A stretch of DNA of 64,000 bases from CAVVSD01 sp963837655 (GCA_963837655.1 CAWIOK010000017.1:124001-188000), one strand, 5' to 3'. Positions 17,136 through 25,372 are shown, counted from the stretch's first letter. Translations and numbers: made by a program. The notes: generated by a model from the sequence alone, not told the origin.

Positions 17136-18374
17136 GTGGCTGGAATCGGAATCATCGGCGCAGGCGTGTCATCGCTGCACCTCGGGCTGTACCTGCAGGA
17201 GCACGACGTGCCGGTGACGATCTACGCGGACAAGACGCCCGAGCAGATCTCCGGCGGGCGACTGCTGAACACCGTCGCGCACCACCATCACACGCTCGAG
17301 CGCGAGCGCGCCCTCGGCGTGCACCACTGGGACGTCGCCGAGCACGGCTACGTCTGCCACCACCACTTCATCTCGGGTCCCGACCTCGCCTTCCAAGGCG
17401 ACTTCGACAACCCGTCGATGTGCATCGACTACCGCCTCTACCTGCCGCGGCTCATGGCCGACTTCCAGGAGCGCGGCGGCGACCTGGTCGTCGGCACGAC
17501 CCTCGAGGCGGCCGACGTCGAGCGCCTCTCCGCCGATCACGACCTCATGGTCGTCGCCGTCGGGCGGGGCAGCATCGGCGGCATGTTCCGGCGCCGCCCG
17601 GAGAAGTCCCCGTACGACCGCCCACAGCGCCGGCTGGTCGCAGGCCTGTACCACGGGGTCGCGCGGACCGAGCCGCTCGGCGTCTCGTTCTGCATCGCGC
17701 CCGGCCACGGCGAGCTGCTCGAGCTCCCCCTGCTGACGCGCGAGGGACCGGCGACCGCGCTGCTGTTCGAGAACATCCCCGGGGGCGAGACCGAGAAGCT
17801 CGTCGACATGCCGGTGGAGGAGGACGTCGCCGGCTTCGAGCTGGCGGTGCTCGACACTCTCCACAAGCATTACGGCTGGGTGGCCGAGCGGATCGATCCG
17901 TCCTCGTTCGGGCTCCTGGGGCCCTCCGACGTCCTGCAGGGTGCGCTCACCCCCGTCGTGCGCGAGGACTACACGCAGCTGTCCTCCGGGAAGTTCGCGC
18001 TGGCCATGGGCGACACGCACGTCGTCGTCGACCCGATCATCGGCCAGGGCGCGAACTCGGCGTCGTACTCCGCGTGGAAGGTCGGCGAGGCCATCGTCAC
18101 CGACCTCGTCTACGACGAGCGGTTCTGCCGCAGCGTCGCCCGGTCGCGCGAGGAGCGCGTCATGGGCATCTCGGACTGGACCAACATCATGCTCAACCCG
18201 CCGCAGCACGTCCTCGGCCTGCTCATGGCGATGGCCGAGAACCGCGAGCTGTGCGACGCGTTCAGCGGCAACTGGGACCGGCCGGAGCGCAACCTCGAGG
18301 CGCTGGCGTCCCCCGAGCGGACGAACGCGTTCATGGCCCGTCACACTGCTGGCTCCCCTGCCCTTGCCGCGTGA
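17136..18374 (+). CDS. Styrene/indole monooxygenase-like FAD oxygenase (StyA family)
   Basis: 412 residues, close to the length of StyA (about 415). It follows StyA from the N-terminal GAGVSSLHLGLYLQEHD through G-G-R-L-L-N-T-V-A-H, D-Y-R-L-Y-L-P and D-P-I-I-G-Q-G-A-N-S-A-S-Y to the C-terminal P-E-R-N-L-E-A-L-A-S-P-E-R. StyA epoxidises styrene or indole using FADH2 from the reductase StyB. No StyB-like gene is nearby. The third Gly of GxGxxG is Ser here (GAGVSS). GAGGAGA precedes the GTG start. An EthD-like gene follows within 18 nt. Confidence 0.85.
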   Translation: MAGIGIIGAGVSSLHLGLYLQEHDVPVTIYADKTPEQISGGRLLNTVAHHHHTLERERALGVHHWDVAEHGYVCHHHFISGPDLAFQGDFDNPSMCIDYRLYLPRLMADFQERGGDLVVGTTLEAADVERLSADHDLMVVAVGRGSIGGMFRRRPEKSPYDRPQRRLVAGLYHGVARTEPLGVSFCIAPGHGELLELPLLTREGPATALLFENIPGGETEKLVDMPVEEDVAGFELAVLDTLHKHYGWVAERIDPSSFGLLGPSDVLQGALTPVVREDYTQLSSGKFALAMGDTHVVVDPIIGQGANSASYSAWKVGEAIVTDLVYDERFCRSVARSREERVMGISDWTNIMLNPPQHVLGLLMAMAENRELCDAFSGNWDRPERNLEALASPERTNAFMARHTAGSPALAA

Positions 18375-18392
18375 CGTCCGAGGAGGAGCCCA

Positions 18393-18704
18393 GTGCACAA
18401 GTTCGTCGTCCTCTACAACCAGCCTGAGGACCCGGAGCACTTCCGCAGCTACTACGAGAGCACCCACATCCCGCTCGCGGCAGGACTGCCGGGCCTGAAG
18501 GCCTACCGGTACTCGTTCTCCGTGGCGTCCCCCGGCCAGGACGATCCGCCCTACTTCTGCATCTTTGAGGGCGACTTCGACGACGCGGCGTCGATGGGCG
18601 AGGCGATGAGCGGCGAATACGGCCAGAAGGTCGGCGCGGACGTGCCCAACTACGCGACCGGCGGGGCGACGATCCTCACCTACGCGGTCGACGGCGCGGG
18701 CTGA
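18393..18704 (+). CDS. EthD-family protein
   Basis: A 103-residue dimeric alpha/beta-barrel protein. V-V-L-Y-N-Q-P-E-D-P-E-H-F at the start, then Y-Y-E-S-T-H-I-P-L-A and L-P-G-L-K-A-Y-R, are the EthD pattern. EthD proteins accompany monooxygenases and ring-cleavage enzymes and may help substrate handling. GAGGAG precedes the GTG at 18393. It ends next to the zinc-ribbon remnant on the opposite strand with no gap. Confidence 0.8.
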   Translation: MHKFVVLYNQPEDPEHFRSYYESTHIPLAAGLPGLKAYRYSFSVASPGQDDPPYFCIFEGDFDDAASMGEAMSGEYGQKVGADVPNYATGGATILTYAVDGAG

Positions 18705-18885
18705 TCAGACGTCGGGAGCGGTGCGTGCGGCCGTCAGTGCGGCGCGCACCGTCTCCCCCAGCCCGCGCAGCACGTTGAGCTCGCGCGAGCCACAGGTCGA
18801 CCAGCGCGGCATCGCAACGGGGGCACTGGTCCTCTCGGACGCAGTACGTCCGCAGACCGCATTCGGGGCACACGACGTAGGGCAC
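18705..18885 (-). pseudogene. Small zinc-ribbon protein, probably frameshifted
   Basis: From GTG 18885 the frame reads PYVVCPECGLRTYCV and D-Q-C-P-R-C-D, a four-Cys zinc ribbon, then degenerates at about 18781-18790 into Arg/Ala-rich sequence. One frame over, the sequence S-R-E-L-N-V-L-R-G-L-G-E-T-V-R-A-A-L-T-A-A-R-T-A keeps coding character and stops at 18705. Removing one base near 18789 would give a 59-residue protein. It lies 35 nt downstream of the PCD-like gene. Confidence 0.6.
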
Positions 18886-18920
18886 GAGCCGTCCTACACG
18901 GTGCCGGAGGGTCCTCGCGA

Positions 18921-19403
18921 TCAGCGGCGCCGCACCGCGAACACCGCGGCGGCGCCGATGCCGAGCCCGCCCACTGCGGCGGCGATGCGCGCCCCTCGCC
19001 CACCGCGCTGCGGCTCGGGCTCGGTGTCTTGCACGACGAGCGCCGTGGCGTCGACCTCGCCGGACGCCGATGCGGCCACGGCCGCGATCGGGCCCCGCGG
19101 GGTGGGCGTCCGGATCGGAGCGTCGGCCACCTCGTCGACCTTCGCGATCAGCCGCAGCTCCGCCTCCGTGATGCCCGCCCCGTTGGGGTTGGAGACGATC
19201 ACGCGCACGCGGTTGCCGCCGGTGATGGCGATGTCGGGATGGCGGCCGTAGTCCTCGACCGCCCCGCCGATCAGCTCGAGGAACGCGAGTGCCTCGGCGA
19301 AGTCCTTCAGCGCGCGTTCGCGCACCAGCGTGTCGCCGCTGCGCCGCCAGGCGCGCCGGCCGGCGAGGGCTTCGCGCACCTCCTCGTCGCTGAGGATCGC
19401 CAT
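18921..19403 (-). CDS. Pterin-4a-carbinolamine dehydratase-like protein with membrane tail
   Basis: 160 residues. Residues 1-92 follow the PCD/DCoH fold: A-I-L-S-D-E-E-V-R at the start, F-A-E-A-L-A-F-L in helix 1 and a GITEAELRLIAKVDEV end. Classic PCD enzymes use H-H-P and T-H; here these are R54-H55-P56 and S71-N72, so two of three catalytic His are gone. A C-terminal membrane segment (about 138-157, AAAVGGLGIGAAAVFAV) ends with R-R-R. It may be a membrane-tethered, non-catalytic relative. The SDR gene lies 10 nt upstream. Confidence 0.72.
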   Translation of the reverse strand: MAILSDEEVREALAGRRAWRRSGDTLVRERALKDFAEALAFLELIGGAVEDYGRHPDIAITGGNRVRVIVSNPNGAGITEAELRLIAKVDEVADAPIRTPTPRGPIAAVAASASGEVDATALVVQDTEPEPQRGGRGARIAAAVGGLGIGAAAVFAVRRR

Positions 19404-19413
19404 GGGCCGGACG

Positions 19414-20163
19414 CTACCTCAGACCGAGCGCCGAGAGGCGCGAGATGCGTTCGACCAGCGGGCGCAGCGCCCCGCGCAGCGGCACCGCGGGCGTGAGCCA
19501 GCGTGGCGCGACGACCCGTGCGCGCCTCCCCTCGATCGCGCGGACGATCGCGTCCGCCGCCGCGGTGACGGGCATCTTCAGCCGCGCGGGCACCTCGCGC
19601 GTCATGTCCGTGTCCACGAAGCCGAGGTACGCCACGCCGACAGCGACGCCGGCGTGTCGCAGCTCCGTGCGCATGACGCTCGCCAGCGCGTCCACGCCCG
19701 CCTTGGAGGCGGCGTAGGGACCGAGTCCCGGCATGCCGGCGAGGGCCGACAGCGAGGCGTTGAACAGCAGATAGCCGCGCGTCGCGATGAGCGCGTCGGC
19801 CGTCGCCCATCCCGTGTGGGCCGCGCCGAGCAGGTTCACCTCCAGGACCCGGGCGACGTCGGCCGGGACCAGCCGGTGCAGGGGCCCGTGGACCGCGACG
19901 CCGGCGTTGGCGAAGACGACGTCGAGGTGGCCGTGCGCATCCAGCGCGCCGGCGACCGCCGCGCGCAGCGCCGCGGCGTCGGAGACGTCCGCCGGGTGCC
20001 ACGTCGCCGCGGGCCCGCACAGCGACGCGGTGGCGCGCAGGGCGTCCGGCTCCAGCCCCACGAGGGCGAGCCGCGCGCCGCGACGGGCGAGCTCCTGCGC
20101 GGTCACCGCGCCTATGCCGCGCGCGGCGCCCGTGACGAGCACGACGCGACCTCTCAGGTCCAT
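19414..20163 (-). CDS. Short-chain dehydrogenase/reductase
   Basis: A 249-residue classical SDR: V-T-G-A-A-R-G-I-G near residue 10, F-A-N-A-G-V, the Ser in N-A-S-L-S-A and the catalytic Y-A-A-S-K. Late residues carry a basic stretch of the type seen in SDRs acting on fatty or steroid-like substrates; the actual substrate is unknown. The ATG at 20163 fits the usual M-D-L-x-G-R-V-V-L-V start. It heads a minus-strand run with the PCD-like and zinc-ribbon genes. Confidence 0.85.
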   Translation of the reverse strand: MDLRGRVVLVTGAARGIGAVTAQELARRGARLALVGLEPDALRATASLCGPAATWHPADVSDAAALRAAVAGALDAHGHLDVVFANAGVAVHGPLHRLVPADVARVLEVNLLGAAHTGWATADALIATRGYLLFNASLSALAGMPGLGPYAASKAGVDALASVMRTELRHAGVAVGVAYLGFVDTDMTREVPARLKMPVTAAADAIVRAIEGRRARVVAPRWLTPAVPLRGALRPLVERISRLSALGLR

Positions 20164-20241
20164 GGGATCGATCGTCGCACGGTGCGGCACGCCGTAGGAA
20201 TCCGACGTCGGGGATGCCGCCGCCGCGGCTACCGTGGCGGC

Positions 20242-20925
20242 GTGCTCAGGAAACAGGTCTGTCTCATCGCGGTCGTCCTCGGGGCGCTGCTGTGCATCCC
20301 GGAGGTCGCGCCGGCGCAAGCGCCCGACGACCGGGCGGCCGCAAGGGAGTTCTCGTTCGCCGCGTACCGGCTGCGGGTCGCCATCAAGGCTCACCTGCCC
20401 GAGATCGACGGCGCCGCCGCGATCACGCGCTCGCCGGCCTGCCGCTCGGCGCTGCGCGGTGGGACGACCGCGCAGCGCGAGCACGTGGACGATCTCATCG
20501 GCGTCCTCGTCGACCTCCTGGCCGGAGCGATGTTCGCGCCGGTCGCCGATCAGCTGCGGACCTACCAGGCCGAGCTCGAGGCCATCCCGACCGCGGACCC
20601 CGCGCTGCGCAGCGGCCGCGCGGCCTGGCGCGACTCCGTCGCGCTCTACGTGCAGGTGCGCCCCATCCCGGCGGACGTGTGCGCGCAGCTCGGCCGCTGG
20701 CGGACGTCCGGCTACGCCGCCTCCGCCCGGCCTGACCTGCAGCCCGCGGGCGTGCGCCGCATCCTGGAGGGGTCGGGGACCGTCGACGCCAAGCTGCACC
20801 TCGCCGCGGCGCGGATGGTCGCGCTGGGCACGAGCCAGGGCCAGGCGCGGCGCTTCAGCGGCGACACCCTGTTCTCCGGCTTCTCGGCCGAGGATCTGCT
20901 CGGGCTGGGTACCCCCAGCTCCTGA
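20242..20925 (+). CDS. Secreted protein of unknown function (3' end probably frameshifted)
   Basis: 227 residues from a GTG start. Residues 1-25 (L-R-K-Q-V then a hydrophobic core to A-P-A-Q-A) form a signal peptide. The mature part is helical, with three Cys and no recognised domain. It ends in T-P-S-S right after the five-C run 20912-20916. Adding one C there continues the protein as P-Q-L-L-R-R-L-I-A-G-A-F-G-Q-C-N, which looks coding, so the true protein is probably longer. Confidence 0.65.
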   Translation: MLRKQVCLIAVVLGALLCIPEVAPAQAPDDRAAAREFSFAAYRLRVAIKAHLPEIDGAAAITRSPACRSALRGGTTAQREHVDDLIGVLVDLLAGAMFAPVADQLRTYQAELEAIPTADPALRSGRAAWRDSVALYVQVRPIPADVCAQLGRWRTSGYAASARPDLQPAGVRRILEGSGTVDAKLHLAAARMVALGTSQGQARRFSGDTLFSGFSAEDLLGLGTPSS

Positions 20926-21150
20926 GGAGGCTCATCGCCGGCGCGTTCGGGCAGTGCAACACCAAGCTGGACCGGGTGCCAGCCCAAGCGGTGCACCACG
21001 CGCTCCTCGAGGACGGCGATCGGGCGGTGCTCAGCCTCGATCGGCCCGAGCCGCGCCGCGCCGCCCGACGGATCCAGGCGCTCGGCGTCCCCGCCGGTCA
21101 CGCCCGGGCTTCACCGGCGACTCCCTCTTCGACGCGATCCTCGACTCCTA
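20912..21150 (+). other. Out-of-frame continuation of the secreted protein gene
   Basis: After the run at 20912-20916 a second frame codes to about 21105 (AGAFGQCNTKLDRVPAQAVH, then Q-A-L-G-V-P-A-G-H-A). At GGG near 21105 coding character moves to the third frame, giving G-F-T-G-D-S-L-F-D-A-I-L-D-S-Y-P-G, which echoes the upstream R-F-S-G-D-T-L-F-S-G-F. No convincing stop is seen before the opposite-strand gene ends at 21148. Confidence 0.45.
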
Positions 21151-21426
21151 TCCGGGCAGCGACCGCACGTGGCTCGCCAGCGCGCGGGCCTCCGCGCCGT
21201 CCAGCCCCAGGGTGAGTCCCAGCGTGTGCTCCAGCTCGGCGTCGGAGCAGTGCGACCAGGCGAGGCCGGGATGGTCTCCGGCGCGGACGGCCCAGCCGCC
21301 ACCGTGGCGCTTGACCTCCACGCGCAGCCCGCGGCGGGACGTCAGCGCGGTCGCACGGTCGCCGCGTGCCCACCTGCGGCGGGGCGGTTCGGCATCTCTC
21401 AGAATCGGGGGGTCCTTGCGCGGCAC
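21148..21426 (-). CDS. Small protein of unknown function, 92 aa
   Basis: A 92-residue soluble protein. The last 60 residues (from L-R-V-E-V-K-R-H-G-G-G-W-A-V-R-A-G to the end) have strongly GC-rich third positions and look genuinely coding. A GTG at 21426 is used as start; TATAGA lies 15-20 nt before it on the minus strand and could be a -10 box giving a very short leader. The family is unknown. It may extend the run of minus-strand genes beginning at 23557. Confidence 0.5.
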   Translation of the reverse strand: MPRKDPPILRDAEPPRRRWARGDRATALTSRRGLRVEVKRHGGGWAVRAGDHPGLAWSHCSDAELEHTLGLTLGLDGAEARALASHVRSLPG

Positions 21427-21506
21427 GATGTCGGTGGTAGCTCTATAACCCGGAGAGGAGGCGCGCACACCGCCCAGGCGGGTGGTCCTGCGCCATCGGC
21501 GGGCGG

Positions 21507-22130
21507 TCAGGGGGTCGTGGCGGTCCTCACATGGTCGGCGATTCGCAGCGCCGTGGCGGGCGCCAGGTCGGCGAACGCGACGTGCCGGCCGTTGCGCTGC
21601 AGCACCCGCAGGATCGCGGTCCGCCGCCGCGGCCACGCCAGTCGCTGGGAGACCTCCTGGATGCGGTTGTAGCGCAGGCTGCGCACCCGTTCGGAGATCG
21701 CGTCGTCGAGCAGCCACAGCAGCCGCCGGTCGGTGACGGCCAGCACGGCATGCGGGCTCTTCCAGAGCGAGGCCGGCGTCACGACGACGATCTCCTCGCG
21801 GTCCTCGAGCGCCTGGAGGAGCTCCGGCCCGAGCGCCCGCCGGATCGGGTCCGGCAGCCAGTGGCCGGCGGGACGACGCCGTGTCGCCGGGCGGCGCTCC
21901 GGCGCGCGCTGCGTGGCGCGCCCGGCGTGCGTCCGTGTGTGACGGGCGCCCGCGCGGAGGAGATCGTGCGCGACGTTGATCTGCGCCATGCGCGCCGCCG
22001 CCTCGGGGCCGCCGCCGCGATCGGGATGCCACTGCTTCGCAAGCTGACGGTAGGCCTCCTCCACCTCCTCCGCCGAGGACCCGGGCTTCAGGCCGAGCAC
22101 GGAGAGCGGGTCGTCCATCGCCGTCCTCAT
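21507..22130 (-). CDS. DnaJ-domain protein fused to a PH-like domain
   Basis: 207 residues. Residues 5-60 are a J domain with the HPD motif (A-K-Q-W-H-P-D-R-G-G-G), which stimulates DnaK ATPase. A basic, low-complexity linker (about 62-90, Arg/Pro/Ala-rich) follows. Residues 110-200 (V-V-V-T-P-A-S-L-W, L-A-V-T-D-R-R-L-L-W-L) resemble a bacterial PH/YokE-like domain. There is no Cys-rich zinc region, so it is a class III J protein, possibly recruiting DnaK to a specific partner. It lies 12 nt after the GNAT fusion gene. A second ATG at 22118 is also possible. Confidence 0.75.
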   Translation of the reverse strand: MRTAMDDPLSVLGLKPGSSAEEVEEAYRQLAKQWHPDRGGGPEAAARMAQINVAHDLLRAGARHTRTHAGRATQRAPERRPATRRRPAGHWLPDPIRRALGPELLQALEDREEIVVVTPASLWKSPHAVLAVTDRRLLWLLDDAISERVRSLRYNRIQEVSQRLAWPRRRTAILRVLQRNGRHVAFADLAPATALRIADHVRTATTP

Positions 22131-22142
22131 GATGCCCCGAGC

Positions 22143-23168
22143 CTATGCGGGGAGCCAGAGGAGCGGGAGTAGGCGCTTCGTCGTGCTCGAGCGCCGCTCG
22201 CCGAGCCGCCGCGCGCCGTGGTGCAGGTAGAACACCTCGGCGTTGGGATCGCTCTCCACGAGCAGGCCGCCGGTGCCGTGACCGGCCGCCGTCGACAGCG
22301 CGTCGCGCAGGAGCGTGCGCCCGACGCCCGTGCCGATCACCTCGGGATCGACCCAGAGCGCGAGGAGCTCCGCCGGATTGCTGTCGACGTCGACCGCGCT
22401 GAAGCCGAGCAGCCGCCCATCGTCGACCGCGACGCGGAGGATGAGGCGCTCGACGTCCTCGGGCGTGACCGTCAACTCGGGTCGCGCGCGCTGCAGGAAC
22501 TGCGCGTCGTAGCCCCAGTGCCCCTTGGAGCGCACGGCGAGCTCGGTCAGCTCGGCGGCGTCGTCGGGCGTCGCGTCGCGCAGCTGCGAGCCGGGCACCG
22601 ACGCGGGGCCGGCCGGCTCGACAGCGGGATGGGGATCGGTCGACAGGATCGGCCACGGCCCGTCGGGCGCGCGGTCGCCGAGCACCGCGAACTCCGGCGT
22701 CGGGCCGAGCGTGAGCCGCCGCTGCCACACGGAGGCGCCCGGACCGGCAGCCTCCCGCAGGGCGGGGATGAACGCTTCGTAGGTCTCACCCCCGGGCTTG
22801 CCGAGCCAGCTCGCGGCGCCGAGCCCGCCCGCGGGCACCGGGGCGCCGCCGACGAGGCCGTAGATGCCCGCGATGCCGTCGCGGGTCCCTGCGGCCGCGG
22901 CGTCGTGGATGCCACGGCGTCGCGCGTCGATCGCCGCCTGCTCCAGCGCGGCGAGTGCACCCAGGCCCCGGATCACGTACCAGTCCTCGAACCAGCCTTC
23001 GCCGCCATCGGGCCACGGCGTCGACCCGAGCCGCAGCGACCACGACGCCAGCAGCCCCCGCGGCGGCTCGCCGTCGAGCGCCGCGTGGAAGCGCGCGAGC
23101 GCGTCGGCGTACTCCGCCGGGTCCGCGTCCGGCCGCGGCCGGTGCCAGAAGACGTAGGCGACGCTCAT
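22143..23168 (-). CDS. Two-domain protein: alpha/beta-barrel-like N-terminus plus GNAT
   Basis: 341 residues. The first 190 begin A-Y-V-F-W-H-R-P-R-P-D-A-D and contain W-F-E-D-W-Y-V-I, a pattern like small dimeric alpha/beta-barrel proteins, in two loose copies. Residues 195-340 are a GNAT acetyltransferase with the acyl-CoA loop V-I-G-T-G-V-G-R-T-L-L and G-A-R-R-L-G-E at the end. The acceptor is unknown. The start overlaps the upstream secreted-protein gene by 4 nt, so translation is coupled. Confidence 0.72.
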   Translation of the reverse strand: MSVAYVFWHRPRPDADPAEYADALARFHAALDGEPPRGLLASWSLRLGSTPWPDGGEGWFEDWYVIRGLGALAALEQAAIDARRRGIHDAAAAGTRDGIAGIYGLVGGAPVPAGGLGAASWLGKPGGETYEAFIPALREAAGPGASVWQRRLTLGPTPEFAVLGDRAPDGPWPILSTDPHPAVEPAGPASVPGSQLRDATPDDAAELTELAVRSKGHWGYDAQFLQRARPELTVTPEDVERLILRVAVDDGRLLGFSAVDVDSNPAELLALWVDPEVIGTGVGRTLLRDALSTAAGHGTGGLLVESDPNAEVFYLHHGARRLGERRSSTTKRLLPLLWLPA

Positions 23169-23557
23169 CCGACCCGGAAGCTCACGGCATGGATCTGGCG
23201 CTGGCCGTACGTGCCGCGCTGCACCTGGCCTGCCGCCGTGACGAGCTGTCCGACCTTCGGATCGCGCCGCGGCCGCAGCCCGCGGCGCACGTCGACGGCG
23301 GTGAACCCTGGCGCCGTCACGCTGTCACGGCCGAGCAGGACGACGTGCAGGTCGCCGTCACCGTCCGGGTCGACGGACTCCACGAGGACCACGCGTCCGA
23401 CCGCCGAACGGCAGCCGCGCAGGTCGCGTGGGCAGGTCGCGCGCTTCAGCGTCGGCGCGGCAGCCGTCGTCGCACCCTGCACCGGAGTACCGGAAGCGGG
23501 GCGGGCAGCGAGCATGGTCAGAACGACGCCGACGGCCGCGAGCAGGAGCAAGCGCAC
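23165..23557 (-). CDS. Small secreted protein of unknown function
   Basis: 130 residues with a clear signal peptide (M-R-L-L-L-L-A-A-V-G-V-V-L-T-M-L-A, cleavage after about residue 23). The mature part has two Cys (T-C-P-R-D-L-R-G-C) and a beta-rich OB-like pattern ending in H-A-V-S-F-R-V-G. No family recognised. It overlaps the GNAT-fusion gene by 4 nt and starts 36 nt after the antiporter stop. Confidence 0.65.
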   Translation of the reverse strand: MRLLLLAAVGVVLTMLAARPASGTPVQGATTAAAPTLKRATCPRDLRGCRSAVGRVVLVESVDPDGDGDLHVVLLGRDSVTAPGFTAVDVRRGLRPRRDPKVGQLVTAAGQVQRGTYGQRQIHAVSFRVG

Positions 23558-23593
23558 TGCGAGACCGTAGCCCGACTCGGTGCCTCCCCGCGT

Positions 23594-25372
23594 TCAGGGC
23601 AGCGCGAGCGCGCCGATCACCTCGCGCCACCAGGAGCGCTCGGCGTCGTCGGAGGCGCGCCGCAGACGGCGCCGCGCAAGGTCCTGGAGCGCCTGCGTGG
23701 GGCCGACCGCGACGACCGGGCCGGTGAACGCGTAGCGGCCGTCGGCGAGCGCCACGAGCGCCCCCGCCTTGTCGCGGCGTGTCCGCAGCTGGTCGACGAC
23801 CTCGATGCCGTCCACGGTCGCCGGGCGCCCGGCATCTCCCTCTGCGAGCCCCCATGGGCGGCTCGTCACGATGGAGCTGTGCGGCAGCGGGCGGTTGATC
23901 AACCGCGGGCCGAGCGGACCCTCGCGCCACTTCGCCAGCAGCTCGCGGAACTCGATCGCGACCTCCTGGCGCACGAGCACGTGCAGCCGGTCGCCCGCCT
24001 CGATGCGTGTCGAGCCGCGCGGCGGGATCGCCTGCTCGCCGCGGATGATCACGTTGAGCAGCGCCTCGCGCGGCAGCCCGAGCTCGCGGACGAGACGGCC
24101 GGCGACGGCGTCGTCGGCGGCGACCGGGAACTCGGCGATCTCCGCGCCCATCCGGCGGGCCGTGGTCGGGTCGGTGAACGGCGTCGGGAGCGCCGCCTCG
24201 TTCGTCGTCACCCCGAGCTTCTGCGACAACCACTCGAACGTGGTGCCCTGCAGAAGTGTCGAGACCAGCACTGCGAAGAACACGATGTCGAAGAACTCGC
24301 GCGCACCGTCGATGCCGTCGATGACGGGGAACGTCGCCAGGACCACCGGCACCGCACCACGCAGCCCGGCCCAGCCCAGCGCGACGCGCTCGTTGAACGA
24401 GAAGCCCATCCCGATCGTGCTCGCGAAGGTCGCGATCGGACGGGCGACGAACACGAGCACGAGCGCGAGGAGGATGCCTTCGAGCCAGACACCGCCGAAG
24501 TCGGAGGGGAAGACCAGCAGGCCGAGGACGAGGAACATCCCGAGCTGCGCGACCCACGCCAGGCCGTCGTGGAACGTGGTGATCGTCCGCCGCGCGGGCG
24601 TCGCCGAGCTGCCGAGGACGAGACCGGTGAGGTACACCGCCAAGAAGCCCGAGCCGTGCAGGACGTCCGCCCCCCCGAACGCGACCGCCGCGAACGCCAG
24701 CGATGCCACCGGATACAGGCCGGCCGAGGCCAGGCTGACCTGCTTCAACACGCGCACGGCGCCCAGCCCGACGACGATGCCGACCGCCCCGCCGATCACG
24801 AGCTCCTCCGCGATCGCGAGCAGCATGTCCAGCGCGTTGTAGTCCGGCTTCTGGATCCAGGAGATGAACCCCGTGACGAGCAGGACGGCGACGGGGTCGT
24901 TCATGCCCGCCTCGCCCTCCAGCGTGCGCGCGAGGCGGCGCCGCAGCGTCGAACCCCGCAGCACCGCGAAGATGGCCGCGCCGTCCGTCGACGACACGAT
25001 GGCCCCGATCAGCAGGCCCTGGAGCAGGCTCATGTCGAAGAGCACGCTCGCCCCGAACCCGACGATGATCGCGGTGATCAACGTCCCGAGCGTGGCGAGG
25101 CTGAAGGCGGGCACGAAGACCGGGCGGATCTCGTGCCAGCCCGACGCGAGGCCCCCCTCGAAGAGGATGAGCGCGAGCGCGATGATGCCCACGGTCTGCG
25201 CCAGCTGGTAGTCGGAGAAGTCCAGCCAGCCGAACCCGTCCGATCCCGCCAGCATCCCGACGCCGAGGAACAGCAGGAGGCTCGGAACGCGGAGGCGCCC
25301 GGCGACCAGCGACGCGAGCAGGCCGGCGACCAGCAGCGCGCCGGCCACGAGCACCATCTGGCCTACGTCCAC
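23594..25372 (-). CDS. cvrA: K+(Na+)/H+ antiporter, CPA1 NhaP2/CvrA-type
   Basis: 592 residues. Twelve or so membrane helices (about residues 5-390) start with G-R-L-R-V-P-S-L-L-L-F-L-G-V-G-M-L and contain the G-E-A-G-M-N-D-P-V-A core Asn-Asp motif of CPA1 exchangers. A cytoplasmic TrkA_C-like domain (about 405-500) and a CorC-like tail follow, the arrangement of CvrA/YcgO/NhaP2. It should exchange K+ or Na+ for H+ under osmotic or pH stress. It starts 12 nt after the SigB-type sigma gene stop. Confidence 0.85.
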   Translation of the reverse strand: MDVGQMVLVAGALLVAGLLASLVAGRLRVPSLLLFLGVGMLAGSDGFGWLDFSDYQLAQTVGIIALALILFEGGLASGWHEIRPVFVPAFSLATLGTLITAIIVGFGASVLFDMSLLQGLLIGAIVSSTDGAAIFAVLRGSTLRRRLARTLEGEAGMNDPVAVLLVTGFISWIQKPDYNALDMLLAIAEELVIGGAVGIVVGLGAVRVLKQVSLASAGLYPVASLAFAAVAFGGADVLHGSGFLAVYLTGLVLGSSATPARRTITTFHDGLAWVAQLGMFLVLGLLVFPSDFGGVWLEGILLALVLVFVARPIATFASTIGMGFSFNERVALGWAGLRGAVPVVLATFPVIDGIDGAREFFDIVFFAVLVSTLLQGTTFEWLSQKLGVTTNEAALPTPFTDPTTARRMGAEIAEFPVAADDAVAGRLVRELGLPREALLNVIIRGEQAIPPRGSTRIEAGDRLHVLVRQEVAIEFRELLAKWREGPLGPRLINRPLPHSSIVTSRPWGLAEGDAGRPATVDGIEVVDQLRTRRDKAGALVALADGRYAFTGPVVAVGPTQALQDLARRRLRRASDDAERSWWREVIGALALP

